Assembly: GCF_002802915.1 (NCBI RefSeq)
Contig: NZ_PEBJ01000003.1
Span: forward strand, 124,001 to 188,000
Length of the DNA stretch: 64,000 nucleotides
Direction: 5' to 3'
DNA from: Bifidobacterium felsineum
Lineage (GTDB): Bacteria; Actinomycetota; Actinomycetes; Actinomycetales; Bifidobacteriaceae
The position numbers and the translations under genes are program-made. The notes under the pieces were generated by a model that had not been told where the DNA came from, searched no databases, and worked only from the letters and a program-made list of their open reading frames with translations. How positions within the stretch are numbered: the stretch's first letter is position 1; every line of letters begins with the position of its first letter. Shown here piece by piece: positions 7,469 through 16,020 of the stretch.

Positions 7469-8848
7469 TTATGCCACTGATCGAGCGCCAGCGGCAGCAA
7501 TAGCAGTATCCTTCCAACGCAGCAGTTCAAATACCAGTACGTACACGAGCAGCAAAGCGGAGGCAAGGAATACCGACCGCAGCGCAAGATCCAACGAGGG
7601 CAGAAATGTGGCGATCACGCCAAACACCGCGACTCCGATCGCGCCACCGACCTGTCGGAATGTGTTGAACATGGCGGACGCGATGCCCGCTTGCGAAGCG
7701 TCCACGCTTTTGAGTACCACTCCCGCTGCGGCCGGCGTAGTGATGGCAGCACCGAAACCAACCACGCTGAGTCCTGTGGCAATCACCCAGACGGGAATCG
7801 GCTGAGGGGTCAGGAACTCGAACAGGAATCCGGCAATCATGATGCTCAGCCCCAAAGTAATCGAGAACTTCGATCCTCGCGCGGTCACGATGCGCCCACC
7901 CATCAGATTGCCGAAAATGGTTACGAATGCAGATGGCACGAATACCAGACCAGCCGCGAACGGGTTCATGTGAAGCTCGTTCTGCAGAAACATCGTGCAG
8001 ATGAACACCATGCCATACCAGTTGAAAATCATGATGAAGCCGATCTGCAACGCCACCTGCATACCGCGCACATGGAATAAACCGAGCGGCATCATCGGGT
8101 GCGCGACTTTGGCCTGTGAGTATCCGAATGCCGCCAGCGTCACTATGCCAACAATCAGCAGCACCAGCGTCGAGGGCGCGGATAATCCCGCCGAACCAAC
8201 CTGAATAATGCCGGCGACCAGCGTGGTCAATCCAATCAATGCCAGCGTCTGACCAATCCAATCAAACTTGGTTGCCCGCTTCGGCGAAGGTGCGATGCGC
8301 GACGCAACCGCCAGAATCATCAGGCAGAATGGCACATTGATGGCGAATACCAGGCTCCAGTGAATCGGCGTCAATAATCCGCCGAGCAATGGCCCGACCG
8401 CCGAAGCCGAGGCACCACCCGCACCCCACAACGCCAATGCCCATGCGCGATATCGTGGATTCGGACTGGCCTCATTAATCAGCGACATTGACGCCGGCAG
8501 CAGCAGAGCCGAAGCAATGCCGAGAGCGCAGCGGCCTGCGACCAGGGCCATCATCGACCATGCAAAGGTGCAGAACAGTGAGGCAGCACCGAATAATGCC
8601 GCTCCGATGATGAAAATCCGCTTAGCCCCGAATTGGTCGGCGAGGCTACCAGCAAGCAGTAGCAACGCGGCGAACAGCAACGTGTAGCCGTCCACCACCC
8701 ACTGCTGCACGGCCATGTCACCGCCCAGTTCCTTGGCGATAGTGGGTAACGCCACGTTGACGATGAGCACATCCATGCCTGCCAAGAATGAGGCGACCGC
8801 AGCCGCAACTGTGGTGAGATTTGCGGAAAGCTTTGATACAGAACTCAC
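7469..8848 (-). CDS. MFS transporter, drug:H+ antiporter (DHA2-like)
   Basis: A 459-residue polytopic membrane protein of the major facilitator superfamily with about 12-14 hydrophobic segments. Seen: first helix SFLAGMDVLIVNVALPTIAKEL with the DHA2-typical D-V-L-I-V-N-V-A-L-P motif, LAGSLADQFGAKRIFIIG as the loop 2-3 motif, and GPLLGGLLTPIHWSLVFAINVP, the motif C/W-R-x-x-F-x-x-N-x-P region of multidrug exporters. Likely exports a toxic compound or drug. It is divergent from a LysR regulator with a 132-bp shared region that carries a clear dyad, so that regulator probably controls it. It ends 34 bases from the dehydrogenase gene start; the two may be co-transcribed. Confidence 0.88.
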   Translation of the reverse strand: MSSVSKLSANLTTVAAAVASFLAGMDVLIVNVALPTIAKELGGDMAVQQWVVDGYTLLFAALLLLAGSLADQFGAKRIFIIGAALFGAASLFCTFAWSMMALVAGRCALGIASALLLPASMSLINEASPNPRYRAWALALWGAGGASASAVGPLLGGLLTPIHWSLVFAINVPFCLMILAVASRIAPSPKRATKFDWIGQTLALIGLTTLVAGIIQVGSAGLSAPSTLVLLIVGIVTLAAFGYSQAKVAHPMMPLGLFHVRGMQVALQIGFIMIFNWYGMVFICTMFLQNELHMNPFAAGLVFVPSAFVTIFGNLMGGRIVTARGSKFSITLGLSIMIAGFLFEFLTPQPIPVWVIATGLSVVGFGAAITTPAAAGVVLKSVDASQAGIASAMFNTFRQVGGAIGVAVFGVIATFLPSLDLALRSVFLASALLLVYVLVFELLRWKDTAIAAAGARSVA

Positions 8849-8950
8849 TGGTATCCTTTATTCATATACTATTAGTTACTGCATGAGATACTGTACACTT
8901 GAGAAGCGTTGAAACATATCGGCTTGTTGATGATTATGGTTTATAGCTTG

Positions 8951-8965
8951 TAAACCATTGGTTTA
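8951..8965. promoter_or_regulatory. LysR-type operator dyad between exporter and regulator genes
   Basis: TAAACCATTGGTTTA is a perfect dyad (7-base arms, one-base centre) with the T-N11-A form of LysR-family boxes, 16 bases upstream of the regulator start. It is the best candidate site for autoregulation and exporter control. Confidence 0.65.
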
Positions 8966-8980
8966 TACAAAGGTTGCACT

Positions 8981-9874
8981 ATGTATGACAAGCGACTGGA
9001 TGCGGTGATCGCGGCGGCGGATACCGGCAGTTTCGCCAGCGCCGGCCGTATGCTGCACATCTCCACACCGGCATTGGCCAAGCAAATCAATACGTTCGAG
9101 AAGGAATACGGCCTCACGTTGTTCACCCGTTCGCGCAGCGGCGTGGAGCTCACGCCTCAAGGGCGCGATTTCGTCGCCGATGCGCGGCCGGTCATGCATG
9201 AATGCAATGAAATCATCAGTCGTATGCAACGCCGCTCCGCAGATAACATCGAACCGGTGAGACTTGGCGTTTCGGTATTGCGCTCCGGACGCCGCATTCT
9301 CGACCTCTGGCAGAAGGATGCCGGCAAGCATCCGGAAATCCGTTTGGAACTGGTCTCGCTTTCGGACAATACGACGACCATCAACAACATCATCGCGCAT
9401 TTAGGTCAGGACATCGATATGGTGTCCACCGCATTCGACGCCGACTATTGGAGCCGGTATTGCGGCACTTTGGTGCTCGATTATGAGCCGCTGTGCCTTG
9501 CCGTGCCGCGCGAGCATCCACTTGCCCGCTTGCCGATCATCACCTTGGATGAATTGGCTGGCACACGCATTCATATCATCGCCCAGCATCATGGCGGCGA
9601 CGAAACCGCACGCAATCTGCTGTCCCAGCATGCCGATATCGAACTAATCGACATCGACCATTACGGACTTGACACGTTCAACGAATGCGCGCAGGCCGGT
9701 GATCTGCTCATTTCCAAGCCGCTGTGGGCCGACGTGCATCCGCAGTTGGTCAATGTTCCCGTGGACTGGCCGGTTCAGGTGGGGCTATCGTATGGCCTGT
9801 TGTATCCGCTTGCCCCATCTCCCGCAGTCGCCGCGTTCATCGCGCGCATCCGCGAGCTTGCTACGGCGCAATAG
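8981..9874 (+). CDS. LysR family transcriptional regulator
   Basis: A 297-residue LysR-type regulator. The N-terminal winged helix-turn-helix is clear: LDAVIAAADTGSFASAGRMLHISTPALAKQINTFEKEYGLTLFTRSRSGVELT (residues about 5-57), followed by a substrate-binding domain of normal size with PVRLGVSVLRSG at its start. AAAGG sits 7 bases before ATG 8981. It is divergent from the MFS exporter and the dyad at 8951-8965 overlaps the intervening promoters, so it most likely controls that gene in response to an unknown ligand. Unlike many LysR proteins the recognition helix reads STPALAKQI, with A where S or V is common; this is within normal variation. Confidence 0.9.
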   Translation: MYDKRLDAVIAAADTGSFASAGRMLHISTPALAKQINTFEKEYGLTLFTRSRSGVELTPQGRDFVADARPVMHECNEIISRMQRRSADNIEPVRLGVSVLRSGRRILDLWQKDAGKHPEIRLELVSLSDNTTTINNIIAHLGQDIDMVSTAFDADYWSRYCGTLVLDYEPLCLAVPREHPLARLPIITLDELAGTRIHIIAQHHGGDETARNLLSQHADIELIDIDHYGLDTFNECAQAGDLLISKPLWADVHPQLVNVPVDWPVQVGLSYGLLYPLAPSPAVAAFIARIRELATAQ

Positions 9875-9878
9875 TCCG

Positions 9879-9995
9879 CCCACCGTGTGGCCTTTTCTCC
9901 ACGATGTGGCAAACGCCATAATCAGAATCTTTCAAAAACCGCAGAATGACGCCATTTTTCTAAAACCACACGGCGAGGAATTACCACACGGTGGG
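9879..9995. repeat. Inverted repeat between convergent genes
   Basis: Perfect 12-base arms CCCACCGTGTGG (9879-9890) and CCACACGGTGGG (9984-9995), with CTTTTCTCCAC at 9892-9902 nearly matched by the inverse GTGGGAGAAAAG at 9991-10002 and a third CCACACGG at 9966. It lies between the LysR gene and the histidine kinase stop, so it may act as a two-way terminator, though no clean T-run follows the outer stem. Confidence 0.6.
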
Positions 9996-10009
9996 AGAAA
10001 AGCAACGTG

Positions 10010-11020
10010 CTATGCCGCCAACGGCAAGGTAATCAACATCGTGGTGCCGTGCGAAGAGGTGGATTCCACGCTCAGCGTACCGCCGTAGCGATTGGCCACA
10101 TCGCGCGCCAACGCCAATCCCAAGCCATAACCCTGATGTTCGGTGCCGTCATCATCACGCGCGAATCTGTGGAACAGCCGCTCCGGGTCCGAGCCGATGC
10201 CGCTGCCGCAATCGGTGACGCGAATGGCCACATCGCCATGATGATGGTAGCCGAGTGAAACCGTGACCGCAGAATCAGCCGGCGAATGCGCAATGGCATT
10301 GTCGAGCACCGCCACCAAGCAGCGCGAAAGCCCTACGGCATTGCCACGCACCACGAACCGCGCAGGATCGCCGTCAATATGGGTATACAACTCCACGCTG
10401 CGTTTGTCCGCCAAAGGCCTCACCGAATCCACCGACTGACTGATCACACCGGCTAGCATCACCGGCTTGGCATCCACAGCGCCTCGAGCCGCCACCAACA
10501 AATCCGTGATGATGGCGTTCATACGATCCACATCACCGCGCAAGTCGGAGATGACGCTATCAATCGGCTGCCCATGTGCGCGGCGGAATTCAATCAGATC
10601 GATGCGCGTGGAGATCACGGCCAACGGGGTTTTCAATTCATGGCTAGCATCCGCCACGAAATCCTTCTGCAGTTCGAAGGCGTGCTCCAGCGGCGCGACT
10701 TCCTTGCGCGAATAATACCGACCGACCAGCGCCACAGCGGCAATGACGCCAAACACGAACAGCAAGGTGAAGCCCACGGCCTTTTTGGTATCGATCTCCA
10801 TCATTCCCGAACCGAATTGTTCGGTGACGGACATGGCATTCGGGTCGAGACCACGCTCGGTGAATTCATGACGCGAGCCAAGCAGCACGCCGGCTACGAA
10901 TATGAGTCCACCCACCACGGTGATGACGGTCATCGCGATGGTCATGCGCAGGCTGATCAGCCCGGCCACAGTGCTGGCATGACGGTTGTGATTGCGCTGC
11001 GTTTGCTTATCGCTCGCCAT
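10010..11020 (-). CDS. sensor histidine kinase
   Basis: A 336-residue membrane histidine kinase. Seen: two transmembrane helices (about residues 26-48 and 83-101) around a short 35-residue outer loop, no HAMP of normal length, then the dimerisation/phospho-acceptor helix FVADASHELKTPLAVI with His127, N box LDNAIAHSP, G1 box DCGSGIG and G2 box GYGLGLALA. With such a small outer loop it probably senses the membrane, a partner protein or an ABC transporter rather than a soluble ligand. GGGGAG lies 8 bases before ATG 11020. It is 68 bases downstream of the response regulator gene on the same strand and forms a two-component pair with it. Confidence 0.9.
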   Translation of the reverse strand: MASDKQTQRNHNRHASTVAGLISLRMTIAMTVITVVGGLIFVAGVLLGSRHEFTERGLDPNAMSVTEQFGSGMMEIDTKKAVGFTLLFVFGVIAAVALVGRYYSRKEVAPLEHAFELQKDFVADASHELKTPLAVISTRIDLIEFRRAHGQPIDSVISDLRGDVDRMNAIITDLLVAARGAVDAKPVMLAGVISQSVDSVRPLADKRSVELYTHIDGDPARFVVRGNAVGLSRCLVAVLDNAIAHSPADSAVTVSLGYHHHGDVAIRVTDCGSGIGSDPERLFHRFARDDDGTEHQGYGLGLALARDVANRYGGTLSVESTSSHGTTMLITLPLAA

Positions 11021-11088
11021 AGTTCACACTCCCCTATGAATGATTCGCAGGCTTGTTGATTAGCTTATTGATTAATACGCCAATACGC

Positions 11089-11793
11089 CTAATCCTGCGG
11101 ATGTCCGATGCGATATCCCTTGCCTCGCACAGTGGCAATGATGCCGCGCGTGGTTTTGCCGCGAACATATGACACGTACACATCCACCGCTCCGATATCA
11201 CTGCCGTTTGAAAACGCGTTTTTGAGCAGTTCCTCACGACTGAACACATGGTCCGGCGCGGCCGCAAGCGTGGCCAGCAGTTTCGATTCCACATCAGTCA
11301 ACGGCACTGTTCGCCCGTCCGGATCTTCGATGATGTTGGCACTGGGCTTCAGGAGCCAGTCGCCGATCATGACGCTTGCCGCCTGCGCATGGAAGCCGCG
11401 CAACAACGCACGCAGTCGGGCCTCAAGTTCCACCACATGGAATGGTTTGGTGAGGTAATCGTTGGCTCCCGCATCCAAGCCGTCCACGATATCGTCCACT
11501 TCGGCGAGCGCGGTCAGCATCAGCGCGGGAGTCGTGACACCGCCCGCGCGCAAACTGCGAATCAAATCCAGCCCATCGCCATCCGCCAATCGGCGGTCCA
11601 CAATCAGTGCATCATACGTGTTTGCGGCAAGACGCGCCCGCGCATCGGTAATCGTCTGCACCCAATCGACGCGATAATCGAGTCCCAGCATTTCCGAAGT
11701 CATCGACCCCAAATTCGGATCGTCTTCGATAAACAGCACCGCCGGCAGCAGTAGTCGTTCCGGATCAGTCGCATATCCATTCGCCGTCGTCAT
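11089..11793 (-). CDS. OmpR-family response regulator
   Basis: A 234-residue response regulator. Receiver domain: acidic pair FIEDD near residue 22-25, phospho-acceptor Asp66 in ALIVDRRLADGDG, conserved LTAL, and switch lysine in YLTKPF. The C-terminal winged-helix DNA-binding domain (about residues 140-230) has LTDVESKLLATLAAAPDHVFSREELL and VDVYVSYVRGKT, the OmpR/PhoB signature. It partners the kinase directly downstream. It is divergent from the FetA-like ATPase gene across 123 bp, so that transporter is a possible target; no clear direct-repeat box was identified there. Confidence 0.92.
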   Translation of the reverse strand: MTTANGYATDPERLLLPAVLFIEDDPNLGSMTSEMLGLDYRVDWVQTITDARARLAANTYDALIVDRRLADGDGLDLIRSLRAGGVTTPALMLTALAEVDDIVDGLDAGANDYLTKPFHVVELEARLRALLRGFHAQAASVMIGDWLLKPSANIIEDPDGRTVPLTDVESKLLATLAAAPDHVFSREELLKNAFSNGSDIGAVDVYVSYVRGKTTRGIIATVRGKGYRIGHPQD

Positions 11794-11916
11794 TATTACT
11801 GTGTCCTGATAATTGAGCCTTTTCTTACGGTTATATCAGACTGCCAGCCATCTAAGAGTTCGCTAAGAAACGCGCGAACATTGGCGCAATGCCGCGGGCG
11901 AAGTAACGTGCGCACT

Positions 11917-12822
11917 ATGAGCAGTACGGAGAGTGTATTCACCGCAAATGGGGTGACTTGTATCGTACCGGCACAAGGTAAGAGCCGTACGATTTTCGAT
12001 AATCTTGCATTTGCGATAGCCCCTGGTGAGATTGTGGATTTGGTCGGGCCGTCCGGTTCCGGCAAGAGCAGTTTGTTGACCGCATTCGCGCGACTGAACC
12101 CGCATGCGACCGGCACCTTCGCATTACATGGGCACGATTCCAGCGAATTCACACCGCAGCAATGGCGGCATGAGGTGGCGTATCTGCCACAAAAGCCAAT
12201 TCTGCCGGGTGAGACAGTGGCTGAAGCGATTCGACTGCCATTTACTTTGGCGATTCGCGCGGGAGCTGATGCCATTGGCAATCAGAACGCTGACAGTGCG
12301 ACTGCCGCTGCAAATGCCACCACCAATGCGGCAGCCGCTGCCTCGCTTGCCGCGTCTTCTGCCACCAGCATCTCCACGCCTCATACTGCGCCCGCCAGTG
12401 CTTCCGCCCCACATCGCATCGGCAAAGTCGGTTTGGGTCGCAAATTCATGGCACTGTTCCACAACAATGATCAGCAGGCGCGCAAGCTGCTCACCGATCA
12501 GAAGATTCGTATGACTTTGGATGCGATGGGTTGCGAGGATATCGATCTTGCTCGCCCGCCGCATGATTTGTCCGGTGGCCAGGCCGCGCGCGTTTCTCTT
12601 GCCCGCACGTTGCTGACCGAACCGAAAGTGCTGCTGGCCGATGAGGTGGATGCCGGCTTGGATGATGAGAATGCCGAAAAAGTCGCCGATATTATGGCTA
12701 CCGCCGCAGCTCAAGGCATGGCAATCATTCGCATTCGTCATCGTCCGCCGGATGGCCGCGCCTCTCGAATCATGACGTTGGCTAACGGAATCTTAAGCGA
12801 ACAAGCTGGTGAGCAGGCATGA
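11917..12822 (+). CDS. fetA: FetA-like ABC transporter ATPase with low-complexity insert
   Basis: ATP-binding subunit (301 residues) of a FetAB-type exporter, a family linked to iron export and oxidative-stress resistance. Seen: Walker A GPSGSGKSS (44-52), Q-loop YLPQKP (89-94), signature LSGGQAARVSLAR (218-230), Walker B VLLADE (238-243) and IIRIRHRPPD with the switch histidine in an RH rather than TH context. FetA proteins are usually about 225 residues; here residues about 114-185 are an insert rich in Ala, Ser and Thr between the Q-loop and the signature. The stop overlaps the next start as ATGA, so the two genes are translationally coupled. ATG 11917 is chosen; no strong ribosome-binding site is visible. 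Confidence 0.8.
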   Translation: MSSTESVFTANGVTCIVPAQGKSRTIFDNLAFAIAPGEIVDLVGPSGSGKSSLLTAFARLNPHATGTFALHGHDSSEFTPQQWRHEVAYLPQKPILPGETVAEAIRLPFTLAIRAGADAIGNQNADSATAAANATTNAAAAASLAASSATSISTPHTAPASASAPHRIGKVGLGRKFMALFHNNDQQARKLLTDQKIRMTLDAMGCEDIDLARPPHDLSGGQAARVSLARTLLTEPKVLLADEVDAGLDDENAEKVADIMATAAAQGMAIIRIRHRPPDGRASRIMTLANGILSEQAGEQA

Positions 12823-13610
12823 CTGATAACGCGTACGACATTGATATCTGGGGCCTGTTGGTCGCACTGGCGATGGTGGCCATCGCGGCCGGTATCAGCG
12901 AGCTCATGCGCATCAACATCGGCAAGACACTGCTGTGGTCCGCATGCCGCGCACTGCTGCAATTGTGCGCGATGGGCTTCATCATCGGTTATGTGATTCG
13001 CGCGAACAATGTGTTCTTGGTGTTCGCGGTGATTGCGGTGATGTTGGTGGCCGCCGTGCAGATCACGCTGTCTCGCGCCAAAGGTGTGCCGAAAGGCCTT
13101 GCCGGCCCGGTGCTGCTGAGCCTGACCATCACGATGCTACTGATGATTTCGCTGGTCACCGAACTCGTGGTGCGCCCGCATCCGTGGTATGCCCCGCAAC
13201 TGGTGGTGCCGCTGACCGGCATGCTGCTCGGCAATACGGTCTCGGCTTTGGCTGTGGGCTTGAGCCGTTTCTACGAGAGCATGAACGAGCGCCGCGATGA
13301 GATTGACACGCTCCTGGCCTTGGGCTCCACCGCTTGGGAGGCAGCCCGTCCTTCGATTGTCTCCTCGATTCGATTGGGGCTTCTGCCCACTACAGCGACC
13401 TTGGCGTCCTGCGGCATCGTGACGATTCCAGGCATGATGGCAGGCCAGGTCATCGCCGGAGGCGACCCGCTTGAAGCTGCCAAATACCAGTTCGTGGTAT
13501 TCGCCGCCATTGCCGCGCTGACCCTGGTGGCCGACAGCCTCATCATGGCGATGGTCTACCGCACCTGCTTCACCGCCGACGACCAATACAAGCCCCCGGA
13601 AATGCGGTAG
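12819..13610 (+). CDS. fetB: FetB-like ABC transporter permease
   Basis: A 263-residue integral membrane protein of the FetB/YbbM (UPF0014) family, the permease partner of the ATPase just upstream. Seen: about 7 hydrophobic segments, the family motif QITLSRAKGVPKG, PLTGMLLGNTVSALAVGLSRFYE, the coupling-loop region EIDTLLALGSTAWEAARPSIVSSIRLGLLPT and the signature GIVTIPGMMAGQVIAGGDPLEAAKYQ. The 4-base ATGA overlap with the ATPase gene supports a complex. The family is tied to iron homeostasis in E. coli; the substrate here is inference. Converges with the cupin gene. Confidence 0.88.
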   Translation: MTDNAYDIDIWGLLVALAMVAIAAGISELMRINIGKTLLWSACRALLQLCAMGFIIGYVIRANNVFLVFAVIAVMLVAAVQITLSRAKGVPKGLAGPVLLSLTITMLLMISLVTELVVRPHPWYAPQLVVPLTGMLLGNTVSALAVGLSRFYESMNERRDEIDTLLALGSTAWEAARPSIVSSIRLGLLPTTATLASCGIVTIPGMMAGQVIAGGDPLEAAKYQFVVFAAIAALTLVADSLIMAMVYRTCFTADDQYKPPEMR

Positions 13611-13624
13611 CAGGCATCAAGCCG

Positions 13625-14023
13625 TCACGCCAACTTCTTGTAAGCTTCCTCATCGACCGGCTCGAGCCATTCGGTGGAGGAGCCTTCCTTCTTGGGCATC
13701 ACGGCCACATGGGCGAACGCCTCGGTTGGCGCGGCACCATGCCAGTGCTTGGTGTCCGGCGGAATATATGCCACTTCGCCGGGCTTCAGCTCCACCGGCT
13801 CCTGGCCTTCGATCTGATAGTAGCCACGACCGCCCACGGCCAACAGAATCTGGCAGATGCCATGATGGATGTGCCAATGATTCGTGCAACCGGGCTCGAA
13901 GGTCACGTTGGCTACGTTCACCTGATCATCGCCGGCCAGCGGCGCCAAGTAGCTTTGGCCGTCGAAATACTGGGCGAAGGCATCATTTGGTTTGCCTAGC
14001 GGGAATGCGCTTGGATTGTCCAT
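13625..14023 (-). CDS. cupin domain protein
   Basis: A 132-residue single-domain cupin. Seen: cupin motif 1 CTNHWHIHHGICQILLAVGGRG with the metal-ligand histidines and motif 2 PDTKHWHGAAPTEAFAHVAVMP. It resembles the small cupins found beside carboxymuconolactone decarboxylases and flavodoxins, whose reactions are mostly unknown. AAAGGA precedes ATG 14023. It begins 18 bases after the flavodoxin stop on the same strand, so the two form an operon, perhaps a redox-stress pair. Substrate unknown. Confidence 0.85.
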   Translation of the reverse strand: MDNPSAFPLGKPNDAFAQYFDGQSYLAPLAGDDQVNVANVTFEPGCTNHWHIHHGICQILLAVGGRGYYQIEGQEPVELKPGEVAYIPPDTKHWHGAAPTEAFAHVAVMPKKEGSSTEWLEPVDEEAYKKLA

Positions 14024-14041
14024 TGCTGCGTCCTTTCTTTG

Positions 14042-14521
14042 TTACAGATTGAGCCCCGAGACCCACTTGGCCAGTTCGGATTCCTTGACGTTCGCAGCCA
14101 AACGGCGACCCGCGATCCAATGCGCGGCAGGCGCGGAATCATGCAGTTGCACACCGTCAGCACCGCGCGTGCTGGAACCGGAGGTGGCGAACGTCACAAT
14201 GGTCTTGCCAGCCCAATCCTCGCTCTCGAGGAACGTGCGCACCACGCGCGGCGCGGTCTCCCACCACAGCGGGTAGCCGACAAACACCACGTCATACGGC
14301 TTCACATCAATCGGCTTAGCCAATGCCGGGCGCATCTCACGGTGCGCATGCTCCACAGACGAACGGCTGGACGAGTCGCGCCAGTCCACATCGGCCGCAG
14401 TGTACGGCTCGGCCGGCTCAATCTCGGTCAAATCAGCGCCAATAGCCTTCGCCAAACATTCCGCAACCGCACGCGTAGTGCCAGTAGCAGAAAAGTACGT
14501 AACCAGAATCTTCTTACTCAT
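14042..14521 (-). CDS. flavodoxin
   Basis: A 159-residue flavodoxin of the long/NAD(P)H-dependent oxidoreductase-like type. Seen: N-terminal FMN-phosphate loop ILVTYFSATGTTRAVAE, the aromatic loop VGYPLWWETAPRVVRTFLE and the third FMN loop TFATSGSSTRG. The start ATG 14521 has an excellent GGGAGG seven bases upstream, so longer in-frame starts up to 14572 are rejected. Operon with the cupin gene downstream. Likely an FMN electron carrier or reductase in the cytoplasm; the partner is not encoded nearby. Confidence 0.88.
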   Translation of the reverse strand: MSKKILVTYFSATGTTRAVAECLAKAIGADLTEIEPAEPYTAADVDWRDSSSRSSVEHAHREMRPALAKPIDVKPYDVVFVGYPLWWETAPRVVRTFLESEDWAGKTIVTFATSGSSTRGADGVQLHDSAPAAHWIAGRRLAANVKESELAKWVSGLNL

Positions 14522-14690
14522 ATCGATTCCTCCCGTCACAATGTTCAGCTCCATTGAATCGCTGATACCCATATCCGTCCAATAGAAAACAACGATGATT
14601 TGCTATGCGCAAAATGCATGATTGACGACACAGCTAGTCCCCGCAAGTGCCTTAGCTTCGGATAAGCACGGATACCATAGCGTAAGCGCC

Positions 14691-15356
14691 ATGAACATTG
14701 CAACGATCACCCAGTGCCCGGTTTCCACGGGCGGATTCATTGGCGCTATCACCAACTGGCTCGTCGGTCTTATGTCCGTGATGGGCTGGCTTGGCACCGG
14801 TATCGCCGTGTTCCTTGAAAACCTGTTCCCGCCGATCCCAAGCGAAGTCATTTTGCCTCTCGCCGGATTCACCGCCGCTCAAGGTCGCATGACCCTCATC
14901 GAAGCCATCTCCGGTGCAACCATCGGTTCCGTGATTGGTGCCTTAGTACTGTATGGCATCGCCTATGCGATCGGCGCCGAGCGCATGCGTAAACTGTTCG
15001 ATCTCATGCCGCTTACCGACGCGTCCGATATCGATAAGGCCAACAATTGGTTCGCAAGATACGGCTTGGCTTCCGTGCTCATCGGCCGTGTGATTCCGAT
15101 TGTTCGTTCGTTGATTTCGATTCCGGCTGGCATCGCCCGCACGAATCTGTTGAAGTTCACATTGCTCACCACGTTGGGTTCCGCGGTATGGAACACGATT
15201 CTGGTTATGGCTGGCTATGTGCTCGGCTCCAGCTGGTGTTCGATTTTGGGCTTCCTTGATAAATTCCAGTACGCAGTGGCCGCCATCGTAGTGGCGCTGC
15301 TCGTCTGGTGTGTAGTGGTGAAAGTACGCTCACACCTTGAAACCGCGCAGGAATGA
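14691..15356 (+). CDS. DedA family membrane protein
   Basis: A 221-residue membrane protein of the DedA/SNARE-associated family, whose members are implicated in undecaprenyl-phosphate or other polyprenyl-phosphate recycling and envelope homeostasis. Seen: FLENLFPPIPSEVILPLAGF in the first re-entrant region with the conserved Glu, and the signature GRVIPIVRSLISIPAGIARTNLLKF followed by GSAVWNTILVMAGYVLG. Length is typical. ATG 14691 (MNIATITQ) is chosen over an upstream in-frame start. Its last 27 bases overlap the 3' end of the convergent EndoIII-like gene. Confidence 0.9.
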   Translation: MNIATITQCPVSTGGFIGAITNWLVGLMSVMGWLGTGIAVFLENLFPPIPSEVILPLAGFTAAQGRMTLIEAISGATIGSVIGALVLYGIAYAIGAERMRKLFDLMPLTDASDIDKANNWFARYGLASVLIGRVIPIVRSLISIPAGIARTNLLKFTLLTTLGSAVWNTILVMAGYVLGSSWCSILGFLDKFQYAVAAIVVALLVWCVVVKVRSHLETAQE

Positions 15357-16001
15357 TTCCGCTTTGGCCTCGTCGGTGCGATACGCTTTGCCGTATTCAT
15401 CGATGAGACCATGAAATTCCTGCAATTGCGCCACATCCAAACCTGTTGCCAGCACGGCCGGCGCAAAAGCTTTATGAAATGCAGGGTATCCAGACGGAAC
15501 ATTGAATCCCAGAAAAGCGAAAAGCCGCCGCGCATAGGTATCGGCCACGAATGCACGGCGGCCGAATACATACAGCACCAAATCATCCGCAGTCTCTCCA
15601 CCGATGCCGAACAATCCCAACAATTCAGCACGTAGCTCATCATCGGCGATACCAGCCGCACCTTCCGGTCGCGCATCACACCGTTCGATATACCATTGGC
15701 TCAATGATTGCAATGTTTTCGCCTTATTCCGGTAGAACCCGGACGGACGAATCAAATCCTGCAATTCTTCCGGCGCCAATCCCGCTATCGCGTGCGGTTC
15801 AAGCGCATTGGCAGCTTTGAGAGCATCTAGCGAACGGTCCACGTTTCCCCATGCAGTGTTTTGCGTCAGCACCGCGCCGACCATGATTTCAAACAGGGTC
15901 TCAGCCGGCCACCAATTCGTCGGCCCGAGCTCATGCTCCATCGCATCATAAAGCGACTCAATATAATCCGGTGAGGGAAGATTCAGCGCATGCTTCGCCA
16001 T
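15330..16001 (-). CDS. endonuclease III-like DNA glycosylase (HhH-GPD)
   Basis: A 223-residue helix-hairpin-helix DNA glycosylase for base excision repair. Seen: AVLTQNTAWGNVDRSLDAL, the helix-hairpin-helix LLGLFGIGGETADDLVLY, and the catalytic aspartate in FVADTYARRL. Two departures from endonuclease III: the catalytic lysine of the G-I-G-R-K-T-A motif is glutamate here (GIGGETAD), and no C-terminal four-cysteine iron-sulfur loop exists. This is the pattern of EndoIII-related proteins of the MagIII type, which are monofunctional 3-methyladenine glycosylases. It overlaps the DedA gene tail-to-tail by 27 bases, and the ABC permease stop lies 20 bases upstream on the same strand. Confidence 0.85.
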   Translation of the reverse strand: MAKHALNLPSPDYIESLYDAMEHELGPTNWWPAETLFEIMVGAVLTQNTAWGNVDRSLDALKAANALEPHAIAGLAPEELQDLIRPSGFYRNKAKTLQSLSQWYIERCDARPEGAAGIADDELRAELLGLFGIGGETADDLVLYVFGRRAFVADTYARRLFAFLGFNVPSGYPAFHKAFAPAVLATGLDVAQLQEFHGLIDEYGKAYRTDEAKAESFLRGFKV

Positions 16002-16020
16002 ATCGGCAACACTTCCTCCC

